In this document: one piece after another, positions 8,989 to 19,972 of the stretch
Layout of the letters: every line of letters starts with the position of its first letter
Position numbering within the stretch: position 1 is the first letter of the stretch
NCBI GenBank assembly: GCA_016716965.1
Contig: JADJUP010000053.1
Coordinates: 1-64,000 of the forward strand
Length of the DNA: 64,000 nt
From: Sulfuritalea sp.
GTDB taxonomy: Bacteria > Pseudomonadota > Gammaproteobacteria > Burkholderiales > Rhodocyclaceae
Direction of reading: 5' to 3'
Translations under genes and position numbers: made by a program
Notes under the pieces: generated by a model
Seen by the model: only the letters and a program-made list of their open reading frames with translations
Databases searched by the model: none
Told to the model about the DNA's origin: nothing

Positions 8989-9318
8989 CTATTTCGCCGC
9001 GGCCGGTGCCGGCAAAGTCGGCGCTGGCGGCACGGGCGCAGAAGACGCCTTCTGTGGCACCTGGACGAAAATCTCGCCTTCCTTGATCATGCCCAGTTCG
9101 TAACGGGCGCGCTCCTCGATGGCCTCGAAGCCCGACTTCAGGTCGCGCACCTCGGCATCGAGAGCGTCGTTGCGCTGTTCCAGTTTCCGGTTGTACTCGC
9201 GCTGCGCCAGCAACTGGCGTTCGTAGTCCCAGACGCGGATCCAGCCGCCCTTGCCCAGCCACAATGGATACTGCAGCAGGGCGATGAGGGCGACCAGCAC
9301 CAGCGTCGGCCAGTTCAT
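8989..9318 (-). CDS. ftsB: Cell division protein FtsB (DivIC/FtsB family)
   Basis: 109 residues: one N-terminal transmembrane helix (LVLVALIALLQYPLWLG), then a coiled coil (LLAQREYNRKLEQRNDALDA) and the conserved EERARYELGMIKEGEIF. FtsB forms the FtsQLB complex at the septum. Its position directly after eno is the usual proteobacterial arrangement. The C-terminal extension contains PVPPAPTL, encoded by a dispersed-repeat copy, and looks disordered. Confidence 0.9.
   Translation of the reverse strand: MNWPTLVLVALIALLQYPLWLGKGGWIRVWDYERQLLAQREYNRKLEQRNDALDAEVRDLKSGFEAIEERARYELGMIKEGEIFVQVPQKASSAPVPPAPTLPAPAAAK
9012..9037 (+). repeat. Dispersed short repeat, copy 4 (inside ftsB)
   Basis: Reads CAAAGTCGGCGCTGGCGGCA then CGGGCG. 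It is translated from the minus strand as PVPPAPTL in the FtsB tail, the same frame as the deaD and mnmC copies. Confidence 0.75.
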
Positions 9319-9338
9319 CGCGGAACGCGCGAGACGGC

Positions 9339-10625
<1,287 letters not shown>

Positions 10626-10646
10626 GGCTATTTCCTCTTGAGTAAT

Positions 10647-10940
10647 TTACAAACCTTCGATAAGCAGCATGTCGAAATCCGATACGCCCGCGCGTATCTC
10701 GCGTGCGACGGCATATTCGGGAGAATCGTAAAAGGTCTTTGCGATTTCCATGCTGGGGAACTCCAGCATGACCAGGCGTGTCGGCTGCCAGTCGCCTTCC
10801 AGCGTGACATAGGGCGCGCCGCGCACCAGATAGCGTCCGCCGTATTGCTCGACGGCGGCCTGTGCCACCTTCCGGTACTCCGCCATGCGGTCCGGATCGC
10901 TGGAACGAGTATTCACGATCATGTAGGCAGGTTTGCTCAT
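10647..10940 (-). CDS. DUF1330 family protein
   Basis: 97 residues of ferredoxin-like alpha/beta dimeric-barrel type (KPAYMIVNTRSSDPDRMAEY, RLVMLEFPSMEIAKTFYDSP). The ATG at 10940 overlaps the kdsA stop by four bases (ATGA), so translation is coupled. DUF1330 proteins are small, widespread and functionally uncharacterised. Its insertion between kdsA and eno is common in betaproteobacteria. Confidence 0.8.
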   Translation of the reverse strand: MSKPAYMIVNTRSSDPDRMAEYRKVAQAAVEQYGGRYLVRGAPYVTLEGDWQPTRLVMLEFPSMEIAKTFYDSPEYAVAREIRAGVSDFDMLLIEGL

Positions 10941-11782
10941 GCAGCCATCCCCTTCCGCTTGACCAGCGCATCGAGTTCCACAAGTTGTTCCAGCAACGCC
11001 GCCATCTGCGGCAACGGCCAGGCGTTGGGGCCGTCTGACAAGGCCTTGGCCGGATCGGGATGGGTTTCCATGAACAGGCCGGCAATGCCGACCGCCACTG
11101 CCGCCCGCGCCAGCACCGGGACGAACTCGCGCTGGCCGCCGCTGCGGTCGCCCTGCCCGCCCGGCAGTTGCACCGAATGGGTGGCGTCGAACACCACCGG
11201 GCAGCCGGTCTCGCGCATGATGGCCAGGCTGCGCATGTCGGACACCAGGTTGTTGTAGCCGAAGGACGCACCGCGCTCGCAGACCATGATGTTGTCCGCG
11301 CCGCCATTCACTTCGCGCGCCTTGAGCACCACCTGCTTCATGTCGCCGGGCGCCATGAACTGGCCCTTCTTGATGTTCACCGGCTTGCCGGAGGCGGCGC
11401 AGGCCTGGATGAAATCGGTCTGGCGGCAAAGGAAGGCCGGCGTTTGCAGCACGTCGACCACCGACGCGACGGCCGCCACCTGGTGTTCGGCATGGACGTC
11501 GGTCAGCACCGGCACGCCGAGCTGCTTTTTCACGTCGGCGAGGATGTCCAGCCCCTGCTCCAGCCCCAGCCCGCGGAAGGACTTGCCCGAACTGCGGTTG
11601 GCCTTGTCGTAGGAAGACTTGTAGATGAAATTGACGCCCAGCGCGCGGCAGATTTCCTGCAGCTTGCCCGCCGTGTCGAAGGCCATGTCGCGCGATTCGA
11701 TGACGCAGGGACCGGCGATCAGGAACAGCGGCCGGTCGAGGCCGGCCTCGAAGCCGCACAGATTCATGCTGCGACCTTCCAT
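10937..11782 (-). CDS. kdsA: 3-deoxy-8-phosphooctulonate (KDO-8-P) synthase
   Basis: 281 residues (276 if the ATG at 11767 is used, which fits the family start MNLCGFEAG better). It condenses phosphoenolpyruvate with arabinose-5-phosphate for lipopolysaccharide KDO. Conserved pieces are YKSSYDKANRSS, LTDVHAEHQV and FDATHSVQLPGG. The N-terminal motif IAGPCVIESRD carries Cys where the non-metal E. coli enzyme has Asn, placing it in the metal-dependent class by family knowledge. It lies 17 bp downstream of pyrG and is coupled to DUF1330. Confidence 0.95.
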   Translation of the reverse strand: MEGRSMNLCGFEAGLDRPLFLIAGPCVIESRDMAFDTAGKLQEICRALGVNFIYKSSYDKANRSSGKSFRGLGLEQGLDILADVKKQLGVPVLTDVHAEHQVAAVASVVDVLQTPAFLCRQTDFIQACAASGKPVNIKKGQFMAPGDMKQVVLKAREVNGGADNIMVCERGASFGYNNLVSDMRSLAIMRETGCPVVFDATHSVQLPGGQGDRSGGQREFVPVLARAAVAVGIAGLFMETHPDPAKALSDGPNAWPLPQMAALLEQLVELDALVKRKGMAA

Positions 11783-11798
11783 TTTGTGCCGCAGAGTT

Positions 11799-13430
11799 TC
11801 ACTGGATTCCCTTGCGTGCCAGCGCCGCCTTGACGTAGGCGATGAACAGGGGGTGTCCGGTACGCGGGTTCGAGGTGAATTCGGGGTGGAACTGCACGCC
11901 GACGAACCACGGGTGGGTTGCGGCCGGCAGCTCCATCATCTCGGGCAGGTCCTCGGTCGGCGTGCGCGCCGAAATCACCATGCCGGCGGCTTCGAGCTTT
12001 GGCACATAGGTGTTGTTCACCTCGTAGCGGTGGCGATGCCTCTCATTCACTTCCGCGCCGTAGATCGACGCCGCCAGCGTGCCGGCCTTGATCGGGCAGC
12101 GCTGCGCGCCCAGGCGCATGGTGCCGCCGAGGTTGGAGCTGGCGTCGCGCTTCTCGACGCGGCCCTCGCGATCCTGCCACTCGGTGATCAGCGCGACTAC
12201 CGGATGCGGCGTCTCGGCATCGAACTCGGTGCTGTTGGCGCCCTCGAAACCGGCGACGTGGCGGGCGAACTCGATGGTGGCCAGCTGCATGCCGAGGCAG
12301 ATGCCCAGATACGGCACCTTGTTTTCCCGCGCGTAGCGGATCGCTGCGATCTTGCCCTCGGTGCCGCGCCGGCCGAAGCCGCCCGGCACCAGCACCGCGT
12401 CCATCGCCGCCAGCGCGCCGGGGCCGTTCTTCTCGATGTCCTCGGAATCGATGTACTGGATGCTCACCTTGCTGCGGCAGTGGATGCCGGCATGCACCAG
12501 CGACTCGGTGAGCGACTTGTAGGACTCGGTGAGATCGACGTACTTGCCGACGAAGGCGATGTTGACCTCGTGTTGCGGATGTTCAAGCGCATCGACCAGC
12601 TTCTTCCACACCGACAGGTCGGCGGCGCGAGCGAGGATGCCCAGCTTGTGGCAGACGATCTCGTCGATCATCTGGTCGTGCAGCATGGCCGGGATCTTGT
12701 AGATGCTGTCGGCATCGAGGGCGGAAATCACCGCCTCGGGCTGGACGTTGGTGAACAGCGCGATCTTGCGCTTCTCGTCCTCGGGAATCGGCCGGTCGGC
12801 GCGACAGAGCAGGATGTCGGGCTGGATGCCGATCTCGCGCAGTTCCTTGACCGAGTGCTGGGTCGGCTTGGTCTTCAGTTCGCCGGCGGTGGGGATCCAC
12901 GGCACGAGGGTCAGGTGGATGTAGCAGGCGTTCTGGCGGCCCTCTTGGATGCCCATCTGGCGGATGGCTTCGAGGAAGGGCAGCGATTCGATGTCGCCGA
13001 CCGTGCCGCCGACCTCGACGATCGCCACGTCGGCGCCCTCGGCGCCGCGCTTGATGAAGATCTTGATTTCGTCGGTGATGTGCGGAATGACCTGCACGGT
13101 CTTGCCGAGGTACTCGCCGCGCCGTTCCTTCTTGATCACCGACTCGTAGATCTGGCCGGTGGTGAAGTTGTTGCGCTTGCCCATCTTGGCGCTGGTGAAG
13201 CGCTCGTAATGGCCCAGGTCGAGGTCGGTCTCGGCACCGTCCTCGGTGACGAAGACCTCGCCGTGCTGGAACGGCGACATCGTGCCGGGATCGACGTTGA
13301 TGTAGGGGTCGAGCTTGAGGTGGGTAACCTTGATGCCGCGCGATTCGAGGATCGCCCCGAGGCTGGCGGCGGCGATGCCCTTGCCCAGACTGGACACGAC
13401 ACCACCGGTAACGAAAACGTATTTGGCCAT
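11799..13430 (-). CDS. pyrG: CTP synthase
   Basis: 543 residues. The N-terminal amidoligase domain begins KYVFVTGGVVSSLGKGI with the P-loop, and the C-terminal class I glutamine amidotransferase has the nucleophile in GICLGMQL and the His/Glu pair in GVQFHPEFTS. It makes CTP from UTP. First gene of the minus-strand pyrG-kdsA-DUF1330-eno-ftsB cluster. Confidence 0.97.
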   Translation of the reverse strand: MAKYVFVTGGVVSSLGKGIAAASLGAILESRGIKVTHLKLDPYINVDPGTMSPFQHGEVFVTEDGAETDLDLGHYERFTSAKMGKRNNFTTGQIYESVIKKERRGEYLGKTVQVIPHITDEIKIFIKRGAEGADVAIVEVGGTVGDIESLPFLEAIRQMGIQEGRQNACYIHLTLVPWIPTAGELKTKPTQHSVKELREIGIQPDILLCRADRPIPEDEKRKIALFTNVQPEAVISALDADSIYKIPAMLHDQMIDEIVCHKLGILARAADLSVWKKLVDALEHPQHEVNIAFVGKYVDLTESYKSLTESLVHAGIHCRSKVSIQYIDSEDIEKNGPGALAAMDAVLVPGGFGRRGTEGKIAAIRYARENKVPYLGICLGMQLATIEFARHVAGFEGANSTEFDAETPHPVVALITEWQDREGRVEKRDASSNLGGTMRLGAQRCPIKAGTLAASIYGAEVNERHRHRYEVNNTYVPKLEAAGMVISARTPTEDLPEMMELPAATHPWFVGVQFHPEFTSNPRTGHPLFIAYVKAALARKGIQ

Positions 13431-13526
13431 GGAAATGCTACTGCGGGAAATTCCAATGATAGCGGAAAAGTCTCGCCCGGTTGGAGGTCCGCGCCAGGCA
13501 AGACTCTCCGCGCGGCCGGTGCCCGT

Positions 13527-14267
13527 TCAGCGTGTCGCCAGCGGCTTGCGCCCGACTTCGCGGCGCCCCAGGCGGTCAGCCAGCACGCCCAGGTTGCCTA
13601 GCGACATCAGGTGCGCGTAGATCGCCGCGAGGCTGCCGTTGGCGAACAGTTCCTGCACCACTTCCGCGCCCAGCGCGCGCAGCCGGGTTTCATCGACCAC
13701 GCTCAGGCCGTTGAGGCGAAACTGGGTGCCGTCCTTGAGTTGCGCCAGCGAATCCGCCTGGCGCAGCAGGCCAAGTTCGTCCAGGCGGCGGCCGAGACTT
13801 TCTGTGGCAGCCGTCGCCTGGTGGAACTCGCCGAGGAACTTGATCGCGTGCTCCAGTTGCGGCGACGGCTTGCCGCCGACGAACAGCGCTTCGCCCTCGG
13901 TCGTGCCGAAGCACGGCGAGGCTTCGTCGATGCAAACGACCAGTTCACCTGTCGGCCCCTTGCCCGGCACGAATGGGTAGCGCCGCACGAAAGCGGGTAT
14001 GTAACGCGCATCCCATTTCCCCACCGCATCGACGAACAGGTTTTCGCTCTCACGCAGGCCGAGCAGCGCCGCTGGCAGTGGGCTACCGCTGCCACGGGCG
14101 AAGACGATCGGATATTCGCGGGCGCAATCGAAGAATTCACCGGCCAGCAGCGGTACCGAGTTGGTTCGCGCGGCATAGGCGAAGCTGGTCGCGGGCCGCA
14201 CCTTGAGCCCGGCGTGGGCCTTGTCGCTGAGCGCGACGACGCGCTCGTAGAAGATCATGTCGGACAT
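13527..14267 (-). CDS. SapC-like protein
   Basis: 246 residues starting at the ATG at 14267 (MSDMIFYERVVAL). It matches the SapC family (PF07277): SFAYAARTNSVPLLAGEFFD, EYPIVFARG, LGLRESENLFVDAVGKWDAR and YIPAFVRRYPF. SapC was named from a Campylobacter S-layer gene cluster, but its biochemical function is unknown. There is no signal peptide or membrane helix. It lies 96 bp upstream of pyrG on the same strand and may be separately transcribed. Confidence 0.8.
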   Translation of the reverse strand: MSDMIFYERVVALSDKAHAGLKVRPATSFAYAARTNSVPLLAGEFFDCAREYPIVFARGSGSPLPAALLGLRESENLFVDAVGKWDARYIPAFVRRYPFVPGKGPTGELVVCIDEASPCFGTTEGEALFVGGKPSPQLEHAIKFLGEFHQATAATESLGRRLDELGLLRQADSLAQLKDGTQFRLNGLSVVDETRLRALGAEVVQELFANGSLAAIYAHLMSLGNLGVLADRLGRREVGRKPLATR

Positions 14268-14364
14268 CGCAATCAATCCCGGATTCGATGCGCCGAGGTT
14301 AACACATCGCGCCGCAGGCCGATTCGGAGCCGCTCGCCGCAAGCCGGCCGGGGGTACCAACGCG

Positions 14365-14370
14365 TATAAT
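14365..14370 (+). promoter_or_regulatory. Probable -10 box for prfB
   Basis: A perfect TATAAT lies 34 bp before the prfB ATG. The -35 region 17 bp upstream is GC-rich and does not match well, so only the -10 element is claimed. Confidence 0.4.
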
Positions 14371-14404
14371 CATCGGCTTTCGCCCCGCCAGGATCAGACC
14401 CGCC

Positions 14405-15509
14405 ATGGAAGCCGAACGCATCAACGCCGTCGCCAATCGTATCGCCGACCTTTCCGGTCGTGGCGAGCAACTGCGGAGGTATCTTTGACTACGACGGAAA
14501 AGCGGAAAAGCTCAGCGAACTGAGCCAGATCCTCGAAGACCCGAAGCTCTGGGACGATGCCGAGCGGGCGCAGGCCCTCGGCAAGGAAAAGAAGTCGCTC
14601 GAAGCGGTAGTCGGCACCCTCTCCGGGGTCAGCACCGGCCTCGCGGAAGCACGCGAACTGTTCGAACTGGCGCGCGACGAAGACGACGAAGACACCATGG
14701 CGGCGGTGGAAGCCGACCTCGATGCGACCGAGAAGCTGGTTGCCGACCTCGAGTTCCGCCGCATGTTCAACAACCCGGCCGACCCCAACAACTGCTTCAT
14801 CGACATCCAGGCCGGCGCCGGCGGCACGGAAGCCTGCGACTGGGCCTCGATGCTGCTGCGCCAGTACCTGAAATACTGCGAGCGCAAGGGCTGGAAAACC
14901 GAGCTGCTGGAGCAGACCGACGGCGACGTGGCCGGCATCCGCAGCGCCTCGCTCAAGGTCGAGGGCGACTATGCCTATGGCTTCCTGCGCACCGAAACCG
15001 GGGTGCATCGCCTGGTGCGCAAGTCACCCTTCGATTCCTCCGGCGGGCGCCACACCAGCTTCGCCAGCCTCTACGTCTATCCCGAGATCGACGATTCCAT
15101 CGAGGTTGAGATCAACCCCGCCGACCTGCGCACCGACACCTTCCGCGCCTCCGGCGCCGGCGGCCAGCACATCAACAAGACCGACTCGGCGATCCGCATC
15201 ACCCACGTGCCGACCGGCATCGTCGTGCAGTGCCAGAGCGACCGCTCGCAGCACAGGAACCGCGCCGAGGCGATGGCAATGCTGAAGTCACGCCTCTACG
15301 AACTCGAACTGCGCAAGCGCCAGGCCGAGGCCGATAAGCTCGAAGCCGGCAAGACCGACGTCGGCTGGGGCCACCAGATCCGCAGCTACGTGCTGGACAA
15401 TTCACGCATCAAGGATTTGCGCACCAACGTCGAAATATCCGCCACGCAGAAGGTGCTCGACGGCGACCTCGACGCCTTCATCGAGGCCAGCCTGAAGCAG
15501 GGCGTGTAG
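14405..15509 (+). CDS. prfB: Peptide chain release factor 2, with programmed +1 frameshift
   Basis: 27 codons run from the ATG at 14405 to an in-frame TGA at 14486-14488. A +1 shift then continues from GAC at 14487 to 15509, giving about 367 residues, the normal RF2 length. The catalytic GGQ loop is SGAGGQHINKTDSAIRITH. RF2 recognises UAA and UGA; the internal UGA provides autoregulation, since low RF2 favours the frameshift. The gap from the 14267 SapC start to this gene has a TATAAT box. The frameshift is functional, not damage. Confidence 0.96.
14475..14489 (+). promoter_or_regulatory. prfB programmed frameshift site
   Basis: GGAGG TAT CTT TGA C: a Shine-Dalgarno-like GGAGG three bases before the slippery CTT, then the UGA followed by C. 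The spacing is that of the well-known E. coli prfB site. Confidence 0.95.
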
Positions 15510-15529
15510 AAAACAGGCTGCGCCCCGCC

Positions 15530-17383
15530 ATGATTGCCGACGCCAGCCACGAGGCAAACGCCGAACTCGATAGCCTGTTGCGCACGGGTGTGCAGGCAGC
15601 CCTTGCCGGCACCGACTTCAAGCAGGCCTTCGACAGCTTTCTCGCCGAATTGCCGCAGTGCGCTCCGGATTTTGCCGCACGCATGCCGCCCGGCGCGGAG
15701 CGGTCGATCGGCCTGGCGCTGTTTCGCGAAATATGGAACAACACGCCCCGGCCCGACCTGGGCTGGAAGCGGCTGACCTTGCCGAAGCCCGAGCGCAACG
15801 CCCCCTGCCCCTGCGGCTCCGGGAGGAAATACAAGCAGTGCTGTGCTCCGCTGGAAGGAAGCTCCCCCTTCCCCAGTGGCGGATTCACCGTGTTGAGCTA
15901 TGTCCTCGAAACCGTGCCCGTGGCGGACTACGGGAATTTGCCATTCAGGCAACTCGACCCCGAAGAAGTGGCGCATGTCGCGTCCGAGTGGCAAGCCGAT
16001 GGCCGCATCGGGCCCGCCACGTTCTTGCTCGAAGCGCTGCTGGCGCCCGGCAACAAGCTGGACGCGCGCCATGAACACGCCTTCGATACATTGTGCGACC
16101 TCTATCTCGATGACGGCCGCGCCGATGCGCGGCTTGCCCTGGTCGAGCGTTTTATGCGGACCGAGGACAAACAGTTGCGCGCCACCGCCTGGCAACGCCG
16201 GGCGACGCTGCACGCCGACAGCGGCGAGCACGCCCTGGCCTGGGAAGTGTTCAAGGAAGCGCAACGGATCGAACCCGACAACCCGTCACTCGCCCATCTC
16301 GAACTTGTTCTCCTGGCCAACCAGGACCGCTACGACGAGGTCCGGACGCGCGCCGCGTTCTGGGCCAGGCGGCTGGTCAAGCTCGGCTACGCCGGCGAAC
16401 CCGTCGTCGCCCTGATGGAGGACGTGGCGCGCGACCCGGAAGTGCTGCGCGCGATGCTTGCCGAGCACGGCGAAGATTGGGATGCCGAAGCCACGCCGGA
16501 AGACCTCGACGCACTGGAAAGCCTGATCGGAAACCTGCCGGCGCCGTCCTGCCAGTACCGACTTTCGCCGCAGGACGCCGACGCCGGCCCGCTGCAGGCG
16601 TTGCCTGAACTCGCCGCCGTCGAGCAGGACTGGGATTATATGTACTGGGGTGATGCCGAGGAACGCAACCCGTGGAGCGACGCCCGCTGGATGGACTGGC
16701 TGGGCAGCCATGCGCTCGCCTGGCAGAGCTTCGCCGTGATCGAAGACGTGATCGGCATCCTGGGCGACAGCCTGTTTCCGGAAGACGCCGATGACCGGCC
16801 CGACCGCCTGGAAGACAGCCTGTTCGACCATGCCATCGCCCTGCTGCGCCGGGTGCTGGCCGACAACCGGGCGGAAGGGCTCACGCTGGAATGGGGCTGG
16901 ATGGAAAACCGGCCCGCCCTGCGGCTGTTGATGCAGAAGATCGATTTGGCGCGCTACTCGGATGAGGAACTACCCCTGCTCGAATGGCTGGTGCTCACGC
17001 TCAATCCGAACGACAACGGCGGCCAGCGCGAGCGCCTGGTGCATGCCTATTGCGAAGCCGGACGCGCCGCCGATGCCCTGGCGGTCTGCGACCGCTATCC
17101 GGGCGACGATCTGGCCGGCATCCTGTATGGACGCGTTCTGGCGCTCTACCTGCTGGGCCGGCGCAGCGACGCGGTGGCGGCACTCGCCCATGCGGCAAAA
17201 CGCCTGCCCAAGGTGCTCAAGACCATGACCGCCGCCCGCCCCAAACCGCCACCGCTGACGCCGGGAATGGTCACCCACGGCGGCGACGACGAAGCCTGGC
17301 GCTATCGCATCGCAAGTCTCGAAACCTGGCGGAAATGCGAGGCGCTGGACTGGCTGAAGCAAACCGCCGGCCGCAAGCCCTGA
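15530..17383 (+). CDS. SEC-C motif protein with helical repeats
   Basis: 617 residues. A zinc-binding SEC-C motif (APCPCGSGRKYKQCC) lies near residues 88-102. The rest is rich in Ala/Leu/Glu/Asp and looks like TPR-type alpha-helical repeats (AWEVFKEAQRIEPDNPSLAH; LVHAYCEAGRAADALAVCDR). There is no signal peptide. SEC-C motifs occur at the end of SecA and in many uncharacterised proteins, where they can bind SecB or ribosomal partners; no function can be assigned here. It starts 20 bp after prfB and may be cotranscribed. Confidence 0.75.
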   Translation: MIADASHEANAELDSLLRTGVQAALAGTDFKQAFDSFLAELPQCAPDFAARMPPGAERSIGLALFREIWNNTPRPDLGWKRLTLPKPERNAPCPCGSGRKYKQCCAPLEGSSPFPSGGFTVLSYVLETVPVADYGNLPFRQLDPEEVAHVASEWQADGRIGPATFLLEALLAPGNKLDARHEHAFDTLCDLYLDDGRADARLALVERFMRTEDKQLRATAWQRRATLHADSGEHALAWEVFKEAQRIEPDNPSLAHLELVLLANQDRYDEVRTRAAFWARRLVKLGYAGEPVVALMEDVARDPEVLRAMLAEHGEDWDAEATPEDLDALESLIGNLPAPSCQYRLSPQDADAGPLQALPELAAVEQDWDYMYWGDAEERNPWSDARWMDWLGSHALAWQSFAVIEDVIGILGDSLFPEDADDRPDRLEDSLFDHAIALLRRVLADNRAEGLTLEWGWMENRPALRLLMQKIDLARYSDEELPLLEWLVLTLNPNDNGGQRERLVHAYCEAGRAADALAVCDRYPGDDLAGILYGRVLALYLLGRRSDAVAALAHAAKRLPKVLKTMTAARPKPPPLTPGMVTHGGDDEAWRYRIASLETWRKCEALDWLKQTAGRKP

Positions 17384-17742
17384 GGCAAGGTCTTCGGGAC
17401 GACAGAGCACGGTTCGCAACAGCTAAGCGCGGCAAGCCTGCGACCATGGCGCGCAGACGGGCGCAGATCAACTTCGCGAAAGTCGGCGCTGGCGACACGG
17501 CGGTTTTCGCCAGCTTTTCGGCCTTGGCCAACGGTCGGCTACTCACGGTTGAACTTCCGCAAGGGGGGGGGGGGGCGGGTGGGGGCGGGGCGGCGGGGCC
17601 CGGCTTAGCCGACCCCGCGCTGCGTTGCTGCCGGTCGTGTGCTGAGCCACAACCGGCGGCGCAGGCCGAGGACAGAATCAAATGCGGCTCTTCCCCCTCT
17701 TCGCCCCTGCTCCAGACCTCTTTGCTCACGCCTGCCCATAAC
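17384..17742. other. Intergenic region with dispersed repeat and G-homopolymer stretch
   Basis: About 360 bp without a convincing gene. It holds dispersed-repeat copy 5 (17477-17505) and, at about 17562-17600, an uninterrupted G-run followed by further G-rich blocks broken by single C or T bases. The open frame across it is low-complexity and not believed. The G-run resembles a sequencing or gap-filling artefact. Confidence 0.5.
17477..17505 (+). repeat. Dispersed short repeat, copy 5
   Basis: Reads GAAAGTCGGCGCTGGCGACA then CGGCGGTTTT. It is intergenic, 94 bp after the SEC-C gene stop. With copies 3 and 6 it shares an extended GGCGACACGGCG version. Confidence 0.8.
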
Positions 17743-17771
17743 TGTGTCACAATATCGCCCGTTGTGACACA
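17743..17771. promoter_or_regulatory. Inverted-repeat operator of the Phd/VapC module
   Basis: TGTGTCACAA and TTGTGACACA are perfect 10-bp arms separated by 9 bp, ending 12 bp before the antitoxin ATG. Phd/YefM antitoxins bind palindromes overlapping their promoters, so this is a likely autorepression site. Confidence 0.7.
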
Positions 17772-17783
17772 TGCAGGTTTCCC

Positions 17784-18014
17784 ATGAAAACGATCACCAT
17801 CCGCGAGGCGCGCGAAGGGCTTTCCCATCCGGAACAGCTTTTTGCCAGCGACGACGAGGTCATCGTCACCCGGCGCGGCGAGCCGGTGGCGCGCATCCTG
17901 CCGATCGCGCCGCGCGCGCATTTCCGCGACCTGCGCAGCTTCCTCGAAAGCCAGACCATGCAGACGGTGCCCAGCGAAGCCCTGCTGGCCGAAGACCGGG
18001 AAGACCGCGCTTGA
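17784..18014 (+). CDS. Phd/YefM-type antitoxin
   Basis: 76 residues with the Phd-like N-terminal fold (MKTITIREAREGL, EVIVTRRGEPVARILPI). The C-terminal tail (RDLRSFLESQTMQTVPSEAL) probably neutralises the toxin. It is directly followed by a PIN-domain toxin whose TTG start overlaps its stop, and preceded by a palindromic operator. Confidence 0.8.
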   Translation: MKTITIREAREGLSHPEQLFASDDEVIVTRRGEPVARILPIAPRAHFRDLRSFLESQTMQTVPSEALLAEDREDRA

Positions 18015-18442
18015 GCGCTTACATCGATACCAGCGCGCTGGCCAAGTGCTACGTGCGCGAGCCGCAGTCGCTGCGCGTGCTGGAATGGGCCGACGCGCAG
18101 GACGCGCCGGTCACCGCGGCGCTGACTCTGGTCGAGTTTCGCTGCCTGTTGGGACGCCGTCGGCGCGGCGGGCAGATCGACGGCCAGCTCGAACAGCGCG
18201 CGCTGGCGGAGTTTGACAGCCATGTGCGCAGCGGCGCCTGGCGCATCCACCCGATGCCCTTGGGCGATTACGCCTCCGCCCGCGACCTGATCGACATCCT
18301 GCCGGCGGTGCCCCTGCGCGCGCTCGATGCGATGCACCTGGCGGCGGCGCGCAGTTGCGGCGCGACCCACTTCGCCACCGCCGACAAGATACAGGCCGAC
18401 GCCGCCGAGGCGCTTGGGCTTGCCGTTCATCGTTTCTTCTGA
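18011..18442 (+). CDS. PIN-domain toxin (VapC-like)
   Basis: 143 residues starting at the TTG that overlaps the antitoxin TGA (TTGA), giving LSAYIDTSALAKCYVREP, the normal PIN start. Acidic active-site residues are visible: Asp in YIDTSAL, Glu in LVEFRCLL, Asp in LDAMHLAAA and Asp in FATADKIQ. PIN toxins are Mg-dependent RNases that cut tRNA or rRNA. The frame is open further upstream but that part overlaps the antitoxin and is not family-like. lysS begins 8 bp downstream. Confidence 0.8.
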   Translation: MSAYIDTSALAKCYVREPQSLRVLEWADAQDAPVTAALTLVEFRCLLGRRRRGGQIDGQLEQRALAEFDSHVRSGAWRIHPMPLGDYASARDLIDILPAVPLRALDAMHLAAARSCGATHFATADKIQADAAEALGLAVHRFF

Positions 18443-18450
18443 AGACCATC

Positions 18451-19965
<1,515 letters not shown>

Positions 19966-19972
19966 TGCCGGA

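Noticed and set aside
11625..13601. Long open frame of 658 codons on the plus strand opposite pyrG
   Set aside because: Composition (His/Asp/Val/Gly/Leu-rich, no motif) is typical of the antisense shadow of a GC-rich gene; pyrG on the other strand is unmistakable.
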